Source: Sebastes aleutianus (taxonomy: Eukaryota; Chordata; Actinopteri; Perciformes; Sebastidae). Taken from it: 64,000 nt of DNA. The first letter of the stretch is position 1; each line of letters begins with the position of its first letter. Positions 13,197 through 25,042 of this stretch are shown in pieces. The DNA lies in the NCBI GenBank assembly GCA_916700875.1, contig CAKAKS010000062.1, positions 21,917,587 to 21,981,586 of the forward strand. The letters run 5' to 3'. The position numbers were made by a program, and so were the translations under genes. The notes under the pieces are model-generated. The model saw only the letters and a program-made list of their open reading frames with translations, was not told the DNA's origin and did not search any database.

Positions 13197-13944
13197 GAAA
13201 GGCTGTTAACGTGATAATAATGTGTTAACGCTAAATTGTTTGAACGCCACTAATTTCTTTAATGCATTAAAACAATCGATCTTTTGAAGGTTGTAGCTGG
13301 TTCAGTTTTAAAGCTAGTGAAGGCGAGTGAAGATACTGACATCGTATGAAACTAGGAAATCTAAGGAATCCATTGGTACCAACCTTACAAGCTCGTCGCA
13401 AAGGAGGGTAAATAACACTATGAAGTTACGCTACATTATGGTGAGGAAAAACTGTCATGGCCACTTTCAAAGGGGTCCCTTGACCTCTGACCTCAAGATA
13501 TGTGAATGTAAATGGGTTCTATGGGTACCCATGAGTCTCCTCTTTACAGACATGCCCACTTTATGATAATCACATGCAGTTTAGGGAAAGTCATAGTCAA
13601 GTCAGCACACTGACACACTGACAGCTGTTGTTTTCTGTTGGGCTGCAGTTTGCCATGTTATGATTTGAGCATATTCTTTATGTTAAATGCAGTACCTGTG
13701 AGGGTTTCTGGACAATATTTGTCATCTTTTGTGTTGTTAATTGATTTCCAATAATAATATATACATACATTTTTATAAAGCAGCATATTTGCCCACTCCC
13801 ATGTTGATAAGAGTATTAAATACTTGACAAATCTCCCTTTAAGGTATATTTTGAACAGATAGAAAATATGTGATTAATTTTCGATTAATCATGGACAATC
13901 ATGCGATTAATCACAATTAAACATTTTAATCGATTGACAGCCTA
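13197..13944 (-). mobile_element. Family A hAT element, longest copy (copy 4)
   Basis: This is the most complete family member here (748 bp). Flanking 8-mers TGTAGATA (13189-13196) and AGTAGATA (13945-13952) agree at 7 of 8. The right end TTGACAGCCTA has lost one C; the left end has drifted. It carries the DR1 motif TGACCTCTGACCT at 13481-13493. No transposase is encoded. Confidence 0.88.
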
Positions 13945-13952
13945 AGTAGATA

Positions 13953-15291
13953 TATAACACGATGATTTGATTACCACCACGACGCAAAAGCCTGGATGAC
14001 ATTTGAGCCGTGATTAAATCACTAGTTTGTTTCTTCCTTGTTTGGTTTTCTGACAGCAGAAAAATATGTAAATGATCATTGTGAGTTTGTTCGTATTAAA
14101 ACAGGCAGGAGGCACAGAGGCTTTAACGGGCTGACGCTCACTCGTATAACAAGCTGTCTCTGTAGCCCTCTCCAGACTTGACTTTTTTGGGAGAGCAGCC
14201 AATTTAATTGTTTTCACCCTGGATTTGCGGTTTGTTTTACTCTTTAATGAAAGTGAGGTTTAATGTAAAAAATTCTTAATCAAAAGGATTGATTTTTGTG
14301 TGCCCCACCACTCATAAAGGTGTGTCAAAGTGTGTGGTTTTTCAAAGGCCTCCCCAGGGGGCTCCAAACAATTTCAGCAGAGGCTCAGGAAGTGAAAAAA
14401 ATATTATATTAGTTATTACATCAGATATCAAAAGAAGATCACAGAGAATAGCCTTAATGTGTGTGATTTGGTTAAGAGATAGTTCAGAGATACAGTATAG
14501 TTCTGGGGAATTTTACTCTTTTTCCTACTTTCAGTAGAGTCAGAAACTAATTAATTTGGGACAGACTTTTTTATGTATGTATCATGGCTCAATTGTTGAG
14601 TGTCTATGGGATCAAATAACACAATCATGATCCCATCGGCATCCAGGAATTGAGCAAAACCAAACAAGTTAACTAAGGGGGGGATGAGGGGGCGCCCTCA
14701 TCATGGCGACTGCGGCTAATGCATGAGCTAATGCAAAACATGAAGCATAAAGTAGTAGTAAGATAGACCTCAGAAATGAAGGACCAACTGGTTGACTTGT
14801 GGCAACAACACAAGTGTTTATCTAACATGTCTCCATGACTTCATCCATCCATCCTTTGTGAATTTCAGTACAAAGTAGTGCAAAAGCCAACATCGCTAAT
14901 TGTTCCATTGAAACTCTGACAAACACTCTGACCTTTCTACCAATAAGAGAGGAATTGATGGAAAATTCCATCACACTTCCTGCCCGTCGTCCGCCATGTT
15001 TGTTTACACTTAAGTCACGTTTGATCGCGAGAGATTTTGCGAGATTTCTGTTTCTTGAGTCGGGACTCTTGCTGTTCATGAATGGAATCTGTTAGTGTGT
15101 GGTTTGCTGTTTTGGTCAAATTATGCTCACCACACACGATGGGAACAAACTGTTGAATTTAACAAATGTTGTGGGTCTCTCACTGACATCTGTTAAGATC
15201 TAAAAAAATCTTTTTGTGTGGGCCAGCCTTAACTCTCGACAAAAAAAGCTAACAAGCATGTAACCCAAATTGACAAACTATTCCTTCAAAA
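13953..15291. other. Gene-free sequence
   Basis: No gene is supported. The part around 14980-15260 has the feel of a decayed DNA element, but I could not define ends. Confidence 0.5.
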
Positions 15292-15492
15292 TACAGCTGA
15301 CGATGATGGGAATTCGGTCACTAATTTTAGAGGACGTATGTCTGACTGTGACCTGTTGGTGGCGCTCAATGAGAAGCCAGAAGATCAATAAAGTCAGTCG
15401 GATTCATCTTCTCTGGACCATGAACGTCTGTACTGAGATAATGGACCAACTGTACAGACCGACCAACGCTGTTGGAGCATGGCTAAAAAATG
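15292..15492 (+). repeat. Dispersed repeat G, copy 1
   Basis: It shares with the copies at 23056, 26015 and 32401 the phrases 'ACCTG(T/C)TGGTGGCGCT', 'GGATTCATCTTCT...GGACCATGAA' and the closing 'GGCTAAAAA'. This is a widespread percomorph repeat made of two or three internal units. It is non-coding. Confidence 0.7.
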
Positions 15493-17081
15493 TCAAGGTC
15501 AGACTGGGGATTCAGTAGATATAAGAGGTCCATTAGTCTGTAACAAGATAGGAAAACATGAACATCCTCATCTACCACTTAATTTCTAAATGGTCTGCCA
15601 AACTGTAAAACTCCCCAAACCTCCTGTGTGGAGCTGTTTCTGCAAGATTAAGTGCTCTCTGTACCGTCTATTAAAACATATAAAAGCTCTCTTCAGAATA
15701 TCCTGAATATGTTTTGTCATTTTAGTGATTGACTGCCTTTTGTTATCATGAACCAGACTTTGTTCATCCAGCTTTTCTTTATCACCACAGCGCTGCCTCT
15801 AAAGTCTGTTCATTCAATCACACAACCACCCGACGCTGGTTGAAGATACTGCAGAACTGATGTGAGGGATTGTTTACAAATTACACAAACACTAATTCAT
15901 CAAATACATGTTGTCTGACTGAACATTTTAGATACGTGAGGGAAAAAGAAACACGTTTTGGAATACAAATTGAGTTGTAGCATGAAATGAACAAGGGAAT
16001 CAGTCTAATTTTATGCTATGTACTTTTCTTAATGTAAAGATTAAATCTCATCCTGATCTCTCTATATCAATTTTGTGTACCACTCCATGGAAAAATAACT
16101 GGAAAAGGAGCTAAATATAACTATGTGGATATTTATATGTGCAAATATGACCACTTTTCAGTCTGAAATGCAGCCATAGCTAAAACATAAAGTTTATTTG
16201 GTGCTAAACAAATGTTTTTTAGGTCCAAAAATTAAAACGCCAACATCTGTTACTACTCCCACACATGCTTCTTTGAATAAAGAACTCATAATGCGCAGCA
16301 CTCCACTTTGACATTCACGAAACCAAACCAATCAATCAATCCGGTGCTTTTGTCATTAACATATGTGCCGACACTACAGGAAGTACATACGTTAACATCA
16401 AAGGGATTAGAGTAATGATGTCACCCATCTTTTTATTTCCCCCCTCATTTAGTTAAATGCCACCATGCGCAGTAAACTGACACCATCCTCCACAGGCTTT
16501 CAAGATAATAAAACTGGTAGCAACAAGCTCCGATGTGCTCCATCTGCCCATCAGCTGAAAGCACTCAACTCATGAGTCCTCAATGTGGCTTTCATCCAAC
16601 AGGATGAATAAAAACAGGGGAAGAAATATACAGAAGTAACCTCTATATGGGATTTGTTTCTAGTTAAGAGTGACCCTCAAAATACAAGATCCCTGTTCAT
16701 TTCACATATGTGAAAAGCTTTATATTATGAACAGACAGAGGAAAGTATATAAGAACATTTTGAGTATGATTACTGTGAAAAAATACTGATAACATGAAAC
16801 AAGATTAACAGATTTTTTTGATTGTCTTACTGCTTTGTCTTCTATTTGGTGGATAATCATCCTCAAAGTTTTGGAACTAAAGTTTGCATGATGCTTTGGG
16901 GGATGTAAACAGGAATTATAAAAAGGATGGTTCCGATTTACTGGGTGGGCTAAGCGTGAATAAGTGATTGGAAGAGACAGACAGAATAGAGGAGGAAGAT
17001 AGAAAAGAAAGGAGACTGAAATTACTGAGAGGGAAATTGAAGAGCTGAAAAAGTCAAGAAAAACAAAGCTGTGACTGTTAA
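15493..17081. other. Gene-free sequence
   Basis: No repeat family recognised. The last 100 bases before 17081 are purine-rich (GAAGAGCTGAAAAAG and similar) and precede the candidate exon. Confidence 0.5.
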
Positions 17082-17112
17082 ACAGGCTATGTGGTCCGTT
17101 CGCTGTTTTCAG

Positions 17113-17240
17113 ACGTGATCATCTGCATTGACAAGAACAGTCAGGAGTACGCTCTGCTGTCATTCAATGAATACACAAAAAAACACAAAGATGCCGTCGA
17201 AAGAATCGTAGAGAGCCTAAAGGGATTTATGTTGGAGTAG
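17113..17240 (+). CDS. Candidate 3'-terminal exon or coding remnant, unknown protein
   Basis: Reading from GTG at 17115 to the TAG at 17238-17240 gives 41 residues starting VIICIDKNSQ and ending SLKGFMLE, with balanced, protein-like composition and a helical, charged middle (TKKHKDAVERIVE). The frame is open back to a stop at 17079-17081. A pyrimidine-rich tract ending TTTTCAG at 17112 would make a good splice acceptor, leaving two bases of a split codon. I recognise no domain or family. No AATAAA signal follows closely and no neighbouring exon is visible, so a terminal exon of a gene extending outside the window, a gene fragment or a retroelement remnant are all possible. Confidence 0.3.
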
Positions 17241-17379
17241 TTTCAGTATAGCTTGGTTACTCAGCAAGTAACCACCCGATTCGACTGTTATCAGGCCATT
17301 ACAAAGTCATTATCAATCGCTATAAGCACCATAAATATGGGTCAATACATTGTAAAAGTGAAAGTGAAAAAGCAACACG

Positions 17380-17990
17380 TTCTAACATGTTGTAAAACTG
17401 AATGAAACGTCACGTTGTGAACACAAACAAAAAGGCTTCTTTAGGTTTAGGCAACAAAACTACAACTTCTTTAGGTTTAGGCAACAAAACTACAACTTCT
17501 TTAGGTTTAGGTTACAAAACTACAACTTATTTAGGTTTAGGCAACAAAACTAAAATTGTTTAGGTTTAGGCAACAAAACTGCAACTTCTTTAGGTTTAGA
17601 TAACAAAACTACAACATCTTTAGGTTTAGGCAACAAAACTAAAAAAAAATAAGTTTAGGCAGCAAAACTACAAATTCTTTAGGTTTAGGTAACAAAACTA
17701 CAACATCTTTAGGTTTAGGCAACAAAACTACAACTTCTTTAGGTTTAGGCAACAGAAATACAACCTCTTTAGGTTTAGGCAAAAATAAACAGTTAAGTTT
17801 AGGGGAAAACATTGTGTTTTGGGTTAAAATAACTTGGAACACAAAGAAAACTACACATTGTTGGTTTCACCCAGGATGCGACCTCCTGGGTGAAACCCTA
17901 TGTTTTGTGTCCCATCCATCGTCTCCGACCTCCACACCTTATGGAGTTTCACACTGTGTATACTACCGCTTCTGCTCCTGTCATAAATAC
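17380..17990 (+). repeat. Dispersed repeat F, copy with internal minisatellite
   Basis: It shares with 31905-32400 the segments 'GGTTTAGGCAACAAAAC', 'TTTGGGTTAAAATAAC' and 'CTCCTGGGTGAAA...CCCATCCA'. Most of its length is the 30-bp tandem array. A 13-bp perfect inverted repeat (17863-17875 and 17885-17897) flanks a 9-nt loop. Confidence 0.75.
17435..17808. repeat. 30-bp minisatellite, 12-13 units
   Basis: The unit core TTAGGTTTAGGCAACAAAAC starts at 17441, 17471, 17501, 17531, 17560, 17590, 17620, about 17650, 17679, 17709, 17739 and 17769, with a fading unit near 17797. A period of 29-30 keeps one minus-strand frame open as a ten-residue repeat (LLPKPKEVVV type), which is a by-product of the array, not a protein. 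Confidence 0.92.
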
Positions 17991-18813
17991 TACGGTCGTT
18001 AGAGGTTGCTGTCTTGTTCCTTTATACCTTCTTTCGATGATCTACCATGTGAATCACACTTAATCTAAAAATATGTGCATCATGACTGTGTGTTAAGGTT
18101 TCAGCAATCGGGCTCTAAGGGTTTTTAAGTACCTTAATTGCCTCCATGAGTTTTTTCACAGCATAACAGAATGTCCGTGTTCAAGATTTTATTACAAGTG
18201 ACAAATGAATGCTGTTTTTAAATATGCCTCCCTGTGCCTGAAGTATTTATCACTGACCTTTACTTTCCATGTGATGCAAGAAACACAAGGGGATTGCTTA
18301 TGAACATTTAAACACCCCTAGAGGTATAAAAACACATGTAGTCCAGACTGACCAAGGAAGACAGCTGTATGTCAACACTTTTCCAAACAAGTTCTACATC
18401 CCAATAAAAACAGGCCTCATAAAAACACAGTTTGTTTGCAGTTTCCTTCAAAATCATTAGGCTGGAAAATGTCCTTAAAACCTAGAAAGTTTTTACAGCC
18501 ATTAAAACAACGTCATTATTACACGGTCTGACAACGCAAAGCACCACTGTATAATATCATAAACTAATTATCACACCATTTGGGTTTCAAATGGATATTT
18601 GTGCTTTTTAAAGTCAAGATTAAAATCAAATAGCACTTTCTAAAACAATAACACTAATTTAACAACTTGTTGTCTCTGAATTTTATACATAATTATGTTT
18701 TGAACATTGTTTTCATCCGTCTGGTTTAACTGCAATGTCTTACTTCCCACCGGTTCAAATTACAGAAGAGATGAGAAAGCATATTTGTTTCACCTTGTTG
18801 CTGTTGCCACAGT
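17991..18813. other. Gene-free sequence
   Basis: No gene seen. It contains a 23-base word (18128-18150) that occurs again exactly at 44622-44644; see findings. Confidence 0.55.
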
Positions 18814-18821
18814 ATGTAGAC

Positions 18822-19619
18822 TAGTGTTGTCACAATACTGGAATTTATAACTTTGGCACAATACTGAAAAATATCGATATTTGATACCATTTTCGATACC
18901 ACGGGGAAAAATTTAAACAACTCTAGGGCATCATTTTCCAAAGTTTTGGCGAGGAAAAACGAGCGTGGCCATTTTCAAAGGGGTCCCTTGACCTCTGACC
19001 TCAAGATATGTGAATGAAAATGGGTTCTATGGGTACCCACGAGTCTCCCCTTTACAGACATGCCCACTTTATGATAATCACATGCAGTTTGGGGCAAGTG
19101 ATAGTCAAGTCAGCACACTGAGACACTGACAGCTGTTGTTGCCCGTTGAGTTTGCCATGTTATGATTTTAATTTTTATGCTAAATGCAGTATCTGTGAGG
19201 GTTTCTGGACAATACAGTCGTTGTTTTGTGTTGTTAATTGATTTCCAATGATAAATATATACAAACATTTCCATAAAGCAAGCATATATGCCCACTCCCA
19301 TGTTGATAAGAGTATTAAATACTTGACAAATCTCCCTTTAAGGTACATTTTGAACAGATAAAAAAAGTGTGATTAATTTGTGATTAGTTGTGATAACTAT
19401 GGACCATCATGCGATTAATTGCAATTAAATATTTTAATCGATTGACAGCCCTAATTTTTATTAAAAGATAAATAGCGTGTGTGTGTGTCAACTTGCTCTT
19501 GGCGATAACAGAGAGTAGAAAGCACAGCTGGTACCCATGTATTGATACTGCAGAAAATGAGTATTGACACCGTTTCAAATATTCAGTATTGATATGTATG
19601 GATATTTGTGGCAACACTA
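18822..19619. mobile_element. hAT-like element (TAGTGTTGTCAC end) hosting family A
   Basis: Left end TAGTGTTGTCACAATAC and reverse-complemented right end TAGTGTTGCCACAAATAC-like agree well. Flanking 8-mers ATGTAGAC (18814-18821) and ATGTAGGC (19620-19627) match at 7 of 8, giving a clear hAT-type duplication. Sub-terminal sequence repeats GATAC/GTATC motifs at both ends. The centre is family A sequence. Confidence 0.87.
18940..19453 (-). mobile_element. Family A hAT element, copy 5 (one end missing)
   Basis: It runs from the 'TTTTGGCGAGGAAAAA' block to the intact family end ATTGACAGCCCTA at 19453. The other terminus is absent, and the left junction lies inside the host hAT element. It carries the DR1 motif at 18989-19001. 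Confidence 0.85.
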
Positions 19620-19627
19620 ATGTAGGC

Positions 19628-22465
19628 AAAATATCATTGACCTAACCAAAAGGTGACATCAATGCATCAATGGCGAAGTCAACCGAAAAGGTGCAACCAG
19701 ACAAACCGATCAACAGCGGCGTATGAGGTGTTGTGCATGTTGGAACACTGTGAGTTTTGCAAGCATGAGCGTGACTCCTACTGAATCTGTGTCAGAATAA
19801 TTAAATGTAAAACAGGGAGTGTGTGTTCTGTCAGACAGGCAATGAACCAGCGTTCTTTGGATTTGGCACCACAGTGGCTCTCTAACCTGACGACAATTAT
19901 CAGCAGGCGACACAGAAAAGGAGGCCGAATAGAGACAGAAGGGAGATTCAGGGCAGAAGGAAAGGACACGAACAATGCAGATTTATCTGAAGAACTCAAG
20001 AAGACAAACGCCGGGGCTGATGAAACAATCACTGACAAGCAAAAAAGCCACACATCATTATTGCCCTGTCACACAACAAATAACAGTTATTAGCAGTTGG
20101 AAAGGAATAGCTGCAGGATGTGTTGGACATACTCATTTGCTCGACAGCAGCCCCGCTCTGCCTCAGAAAACACAAACATATTAACATGCTAATGTTTTCA
20201 GAACAACAGCATGTTTGGGAGTTTACAAATTCTGACCTTCAATACGATTTGCATTTCCGACACGGTCATAAATATTCATTGAAAACTAATTTCTATTATG
20301 TTTTACGTTTCTATTTCGATTTTGAGAATAGGAGTGGGAATTTAACAATTGGGAGAAAATGTCTTGTTTATTGCTAAATCTCATCAACATGTCTTTTTAA
20401 AAAGGAAAATTAAACAATGATGTATACTGTAAACATAGCAAAACTAGAGACAACAAACTAGCAGATTATCATTTGGAAGGTTGTTGAAATCGGCAATATG
20501 GATTTGACTTCAAATGAACACAAATGCTCAAAAGAATCTTTTGTTTTCGAACAATAATGACCCAATAATCAGGGCCGTGCCCGCCACACCTCCACCCAAG
20601 GGTAGAAAATCTTGACAAGACTCCATTGGACTTTTTTCCCTTCTAATACATTTATTTGTCAATCAGTTGTATATTTATTGATTGATTGATCGAATTGTTT
20701 ATCTGCCTGTCTTGCACCAAATTGGCTTACAAGACACTGGACAGCCAGGACAACCAAGAAGGCCATATGACCAGTCATAACATCCAGTTCCACAGAAAGA
20801 AAGAAAATGAGAAAAAGTCAGAACATTTAATTTCCCAAAGAAAAAGGACTTATTATGATGGATACAGTGTGCTTTGTCTTAGTTTCCATGCATTTTCTAT
20901 AAATCTTGCCAAGGCAAAAACCTCCTCATTAAAGAGCCAAGTCAACATATCTATTTATAAATATGTCTGTGCCATCCAAACTAATCCTTTAAAACCCCAA
21001 AGTAAAAAAAACCCACAAACAAACTAACCAATTGTGGCCGCAGTAGACCAGCAACTCCTGTGTTCTGTGAGGTTAAACTACAGTTTTTGTCAATGGAGTC
21101 TGGTGGATTTGATACATTTTGCTGCCGGCCCCGTCCACAGCAGTACACTCGCTTTGTACTGTACTTTGTGGTTGAAGTTACTCATAAAACCCCACTTCAA
21201 AACACCCAAACTCTCCCTTTAAGTATCTATTTAAGGTTTAAGGCTATGAATTTCTGTCATGACACAACCTGATCTGAACCTGATATTGTATCTCTCTTCA
21301 AAAGGAAACGCCTCCAGTTCTCGACTTCTCACCAAGTTTCAATGATGTTTGGGTAAGCGTTCTGAGGAGGCAGTAAGATTCAGTTTGGCTCAATCTTGTT
21401 GTTCATAAACAACCTCCTAAATTTGTTTACCAGTGTGTCAGGGGGTATCGTCATCTTGGAACGTGGGAACATCAAACGGAAACAGTGTTTGTACCTCAGG
21501 TGCAATTCTTTCTGTCTGTAAAATGGATGTTACATCACCATGCAGAGCAGCCATCGGATAAAATGGCGAGGCTCCGCATGCCATTCCAGATCCAACACCA
21601 TGTGTTTGAGACAGATATTGTCGATTAAAAGCATACTTGTGCATTATTTTAATGTTAACCAATCCAAAAAACAGAAAAAAAGACAACTTGTCATTCTATG
21701 TTACCTTGTTCCGATGCTCAGTGTTGAGTTTTGTGCTACTTATACCACATTAAGAGCCTTTAAGTGTTTGCACAGTAGGAGCAGGGGTGCTGTTTTGACT
21801 GTGTTTTGAATTCTGTAGGCTCAATTATTGAGGTTTTGGTTTAGTAGCTCTTCATTTTAAAGAGCCCTCTTTTGGTTATATTTGTTTATTTGACTTAAAC
21901 AGCATCCACTGGCTTTTTTTGTTCCTTTGTAGTTTGCCTCCTTTGTTTGTGTTTTGTTACAATCTAAGTTCCTTGTTAAATAAATAACTTTGCTTTACCA
22001 AAACTGGTTTTATGTTGCATCCCTTTCCCCCAGTGAGCTCGGTCGCAACAGTCAGCTTTGCCATGATCCCACCATTAAGAAGCTAACGGCATGTTGTTTC
22101 CATTGGCTTTGTTTCAGACACTAGATGTTGACTGAGCTTTGCAGCAATTATTCGGGACAATATATTTTGGTGTTTAGAAACTATGCCCCCACCACTTTCT
22201 CATTACTGATGCAGTTTGTCTGTTGCTTTGGTTTAATGAACTACCGGCTGTTTCTCTTACCACATCACATCATTATAGCACAATTCAGGTTACGCCACAG
22301 ATTTGGCCTCTTTGAAGCTTTGCTAACTGCTTTGTGGAGCTTTAACGAGAGTCTACCACCATGCTAGCAGCTCTTTACAGGTTGTACTTTGACAAAGCAG
22401 TGCTTTGAATTAACGTCAGCGGCTGTATAGAGGTCGGAGTCGGTGTGTGGATTGAATGTATCGAT
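19628..22465. other. Gene-free sequence
   Basis: About 2.8 kb with no supported gene. The minus-strand frame at 21438-21640 is protein-like and is listed as a finding. The tract at 21690-22080 (T-rich, AATAAATAA near 21979) could be the tail of a retroelement, but no ends are defined. Confidence 0.5.
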
Positions 22466-22495
22466 CATAAACTGTATAAGTGGACGTAGTTACCA

Positions 22496-22503
22496 TGACG
22501 TCA
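22496..22503. promoter_or_regulatory. CRE palindrome TGACGTCA in repeat R2
   Basis: This is an exact match to the CREB/ATF full site. The same octamer is kept in the minus-strand R2 copy at 36092-36099, so it is ancestral to the family. Binding is untested. Confidence 0.4.
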
Positions 22504-22929
22504 CCCATTGGTTTGTGGACTGCCGTTTTGAAGCCTTGAGCTTGGCATTTTGGCCGACGCCATCTTTCTTTTTGCAACCAGAAGTGACACGAGAGGGTGG
22601 AGCTAAGTACAACCGAACACTGAATAAGACATTTTTAGGCAACCAAAATGTTACGATTAACTTTCATGAACTGAAAACACACTGTGAAAGGGTTAAAGCT
22701 GTAAGATGAAAACCCAGACAACGCCGTGGTAGAGACCTGTCAATCACAAGGTAGCCACGCCCTAAATCATCCCCTGCTTTATGGTCTATTTGACTGTAAA
22801 TGGGACCATAATTTACTAAATGAACATCATGTTGTATTGAAGAAGACTTGAAAATGAAATAAGTGAGAAGTAGAGTCATTTTCTCATACACTTCTATACA
22901 ATCAGACTTCTTTTTGCAAACAGAGTATA

Positions 22930-22942
22930 CGCCCCCTGCTGG
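22930..22942 (-). promoter_or_regulatory. CTCF-like core in repeat R2
   Basis: Read on the minus strand it is CCAGCAGGGGGCG, a close match to the CTCF core. The other two R2 copies have one change in the G run (6270-6282 and 35868-35880). Occupancy is unknown. Confidence 0.35.
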
Positions 22943-23055
22943 ATATTAGAAAGAATGTAAGTTTAAGGCACTTCTGCATTGGCTTCACTTTTCAGACCCA
23001 GAGGTTGCCCACTGGTATCGATGCTTCAGCAGTGCTCACGTCTCGCTTTCAAAAT

Positions 23056-23299
23056 GGATCAACAAAGCCATTAGGATTCATCATCTGTGAACCATGAATG
23101 AGTGTGACACATTTTGTGCCGAACTCTGAAGTAGATGCATTATTGTATAAGTTTGACCTGCTGTTGTCCACAGAGGAAAAGTCAGAGGATCACCGAATTC
23201 ACTAGGATACTGGGCACCATAGATGCCTGTACATAAGTTCATGACGGACACACAATGCCATCCATAGAGCCATGCTCTGCTAATATTGCTAAAAAAGTC
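23056..23299 (+). repeat. Dispersed repeat G, copy 2
   Basis: It shares 'AAAGTCAGAGGATCACC', 'CCATTAGGATTCATC' and the end 'CATAGAGCCATGCT...GCTAAAAA' with the other G copies. It lies directly after R2, so the two form a composite repeat block. Confidence 0.7.
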
Positions 23300-24440
23300 C
23301 TAATTAATCATCATATATAATAATATCCTACAATAATCATAAGATGATTATCAGACCTCATTTGGTGCAGACACATGGTGCTGATTGGCATTCAGCTCAT
23401 CCGACATGAATAACCTGGATAGCGGCTGTCTGCATCGATGTTGAGGCGCACCTCTTGATATTAATATTAATAAGCCTCTGCACAGAGTGAGTACAGTCAT
23501 CACAAATTCATCAAGGGGACCTAACAAACTGAGCTTTTGTTCCCTCCAGCCTTTTGAAGCTGACATTTCCTCTCTGAGGGAGAGCTAAACCAGGTCAGCT
23601 CACAGCAACTGCCTGAGAATACAGGACACCACTGGGATCCAGACAGACTCCCTGATGGGCGCTGGGAAGCTGCACCACTTCTACCAGTTTCTGACTCCAC
23701 AGTCCACACTTCGACGGATGAACCAGGAGACAACACAAATACTGACATGTTTGGACAGAGCTGGTAAGAGCTCGGTAAAAGGTGTTACTTTGAACGTTTA
23801 ACACTTTTAAAAGGTGAAAAGAAAATACGAAAAATGGCGATGTGCACATATAGTACATGTTATATAATAGAACAATACATCTGTTCACCTCCTGCTGCAG
23901 AATATATTCACACAAACAACACAAGAGTCAAAAACTCCTACTCAGCCTTTTGTTTTCCACTTGTTATTGTTAGCAGCTGAATCCAAGACGTCCTTCTGTG
24001 CCAGTCCGCTCCCCGTTGAGAAGCCTGTTGATACCCTCAAAACAAGGATGCTGGTTTTTTGGATTGCAATTAACACTACAATGACTCAGTGGAGTGTAAT
24101 CAATGTTGAAGGAACGCACTATCCAATATTAAAAGCTAAAGGTCACTTGATTGAAACTTTAAGTTGTTTTGTAATAATTCAAAAGCTGGTTAGTATTTTC
24201 ATTATTGAATTTAACAAAAGATATTGGAGAATGAGAACCAATGTGCTATTTGTGAACTCAACAATCAGTGCAGTCAGCTCCGGTTGGGTTTCCAAAGGGC
24301 TGAATGGCTCAACATGTGGCTCAATAGTCAAAGTGTCAAACTAAAAATATTGTCAAACTAATGGCATTTTACTAAATGTACCATGTTAGCTCTAGTAGTA
24401 GGGAATGAAACAATGGCACCGCACCTCTGGATATCCAAAC
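23300..24440. other. Gene-free sequence
   Basis: No gene, RNA or repeat family is supported. The open frame at 23961-24344 lacks any recognisable domain. Confidence 0.55.
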
Positions 24441-24448
24441 CTTAAAAC

Positions 24449-25034
24449 TACGACTGTCAATCGATTACAATATTTAATCGCTGATTAATCTCCCATTTTT
24501 TGTGAGTTGGCAAATATGATTGTGGTATTCAAATGTATGTATATATTTATTATTAGAAATCAATTGACAACACAAAACAATGACAAATATTGTCCAGAAA
24601 CCCTCACAGGTACTGCATTTAGCATAAAAAATATGCTCAAATCATAACACGGCAAACTCAAGCTCAACAGGCAACAACAGCTGTCAGTGTGTCAGTGTGC
24701 TGACTTGACTATGACTTGCCCCAAACTGCATATGATTATCATAAAGTGGGCATGTCTGTAAAGGGGAGACTCGTGGGTACCCATAGAACCCATTTTCATT
24801 CACGTATCTTGAGGTCAGAGGTCAAGGACCCCTTTGAAAATGGCCATGACAGTTTTTCCTCGTCAAACTTTAGCGCAAGTTTGGAGCGTTATTTAGCGTC
24901 CTTTGCGACAAGCTAGTATGGTTTTAAAACTGAGCCTGCTACAATCTAAATATCGCAAATTGCGTTGAAGATATAAGTGGTGATAAAAAACGAATCAGCG
25001 TTAATGCTTCATGGAGTTAACTTTGACAGCCCTA
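24449..25034 (+). mobile_element. Family A hAT element, copy 6 (both ends)
   Basis: Ends TACGACTGTCAATCG and TTTGACAGCCCTA are present. Flanking 8-mers CTTAAAAC (24441-24448) and CTCAAAAG (25035-25042) agree at 6 of 8. The DR1 motif AGGTCAGAGGTCA is intact at 24812-24824. Length is 586 bp. Confidence 0.87.
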
Positions 25035-25042
25035 CTCAAAAG

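Larger units (their letters stand above)
22466..23015 (+). repeat. Dispersed repeat R2, longest copy
   Basis: It starts near ATAAACTGTATAAGTGG and ends near GGTTGCCCACTGG. The copies at 6031 and 35804 (minus) match parts of it. It carries a perfect CRE palindrome TGACGTCA (22496-22503) and a CTCF-like core CGCCCCCTGCTGG (22930-22942). It has no open frame and no tRNA-like head, so a SINE origin is not shown. Confidence 0.8.

Noticed and set aside
14980..15260. Possible decayed DNA transposon
   Set aside because: The text looks familiar, but no inverted ends or target duplication could be defined, so it is not listed as a feature.
17435..17808. Possible CRISPR-like array
   Set aside because: Units are head-to-tail with no unique spacers, and the window is vertebrate.
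17639..17842. Proline/lysine repeat protein on the minus strand
   Set aside because: It is the translation of the 30-bp minisatellite, whose period is a multiple of three.
21690..22080. Possible solo LTR or retroelement tail (T-rich, AATAAATAA)
   Set aside because: No matching TG...CA ends with a short target duplication could be found.
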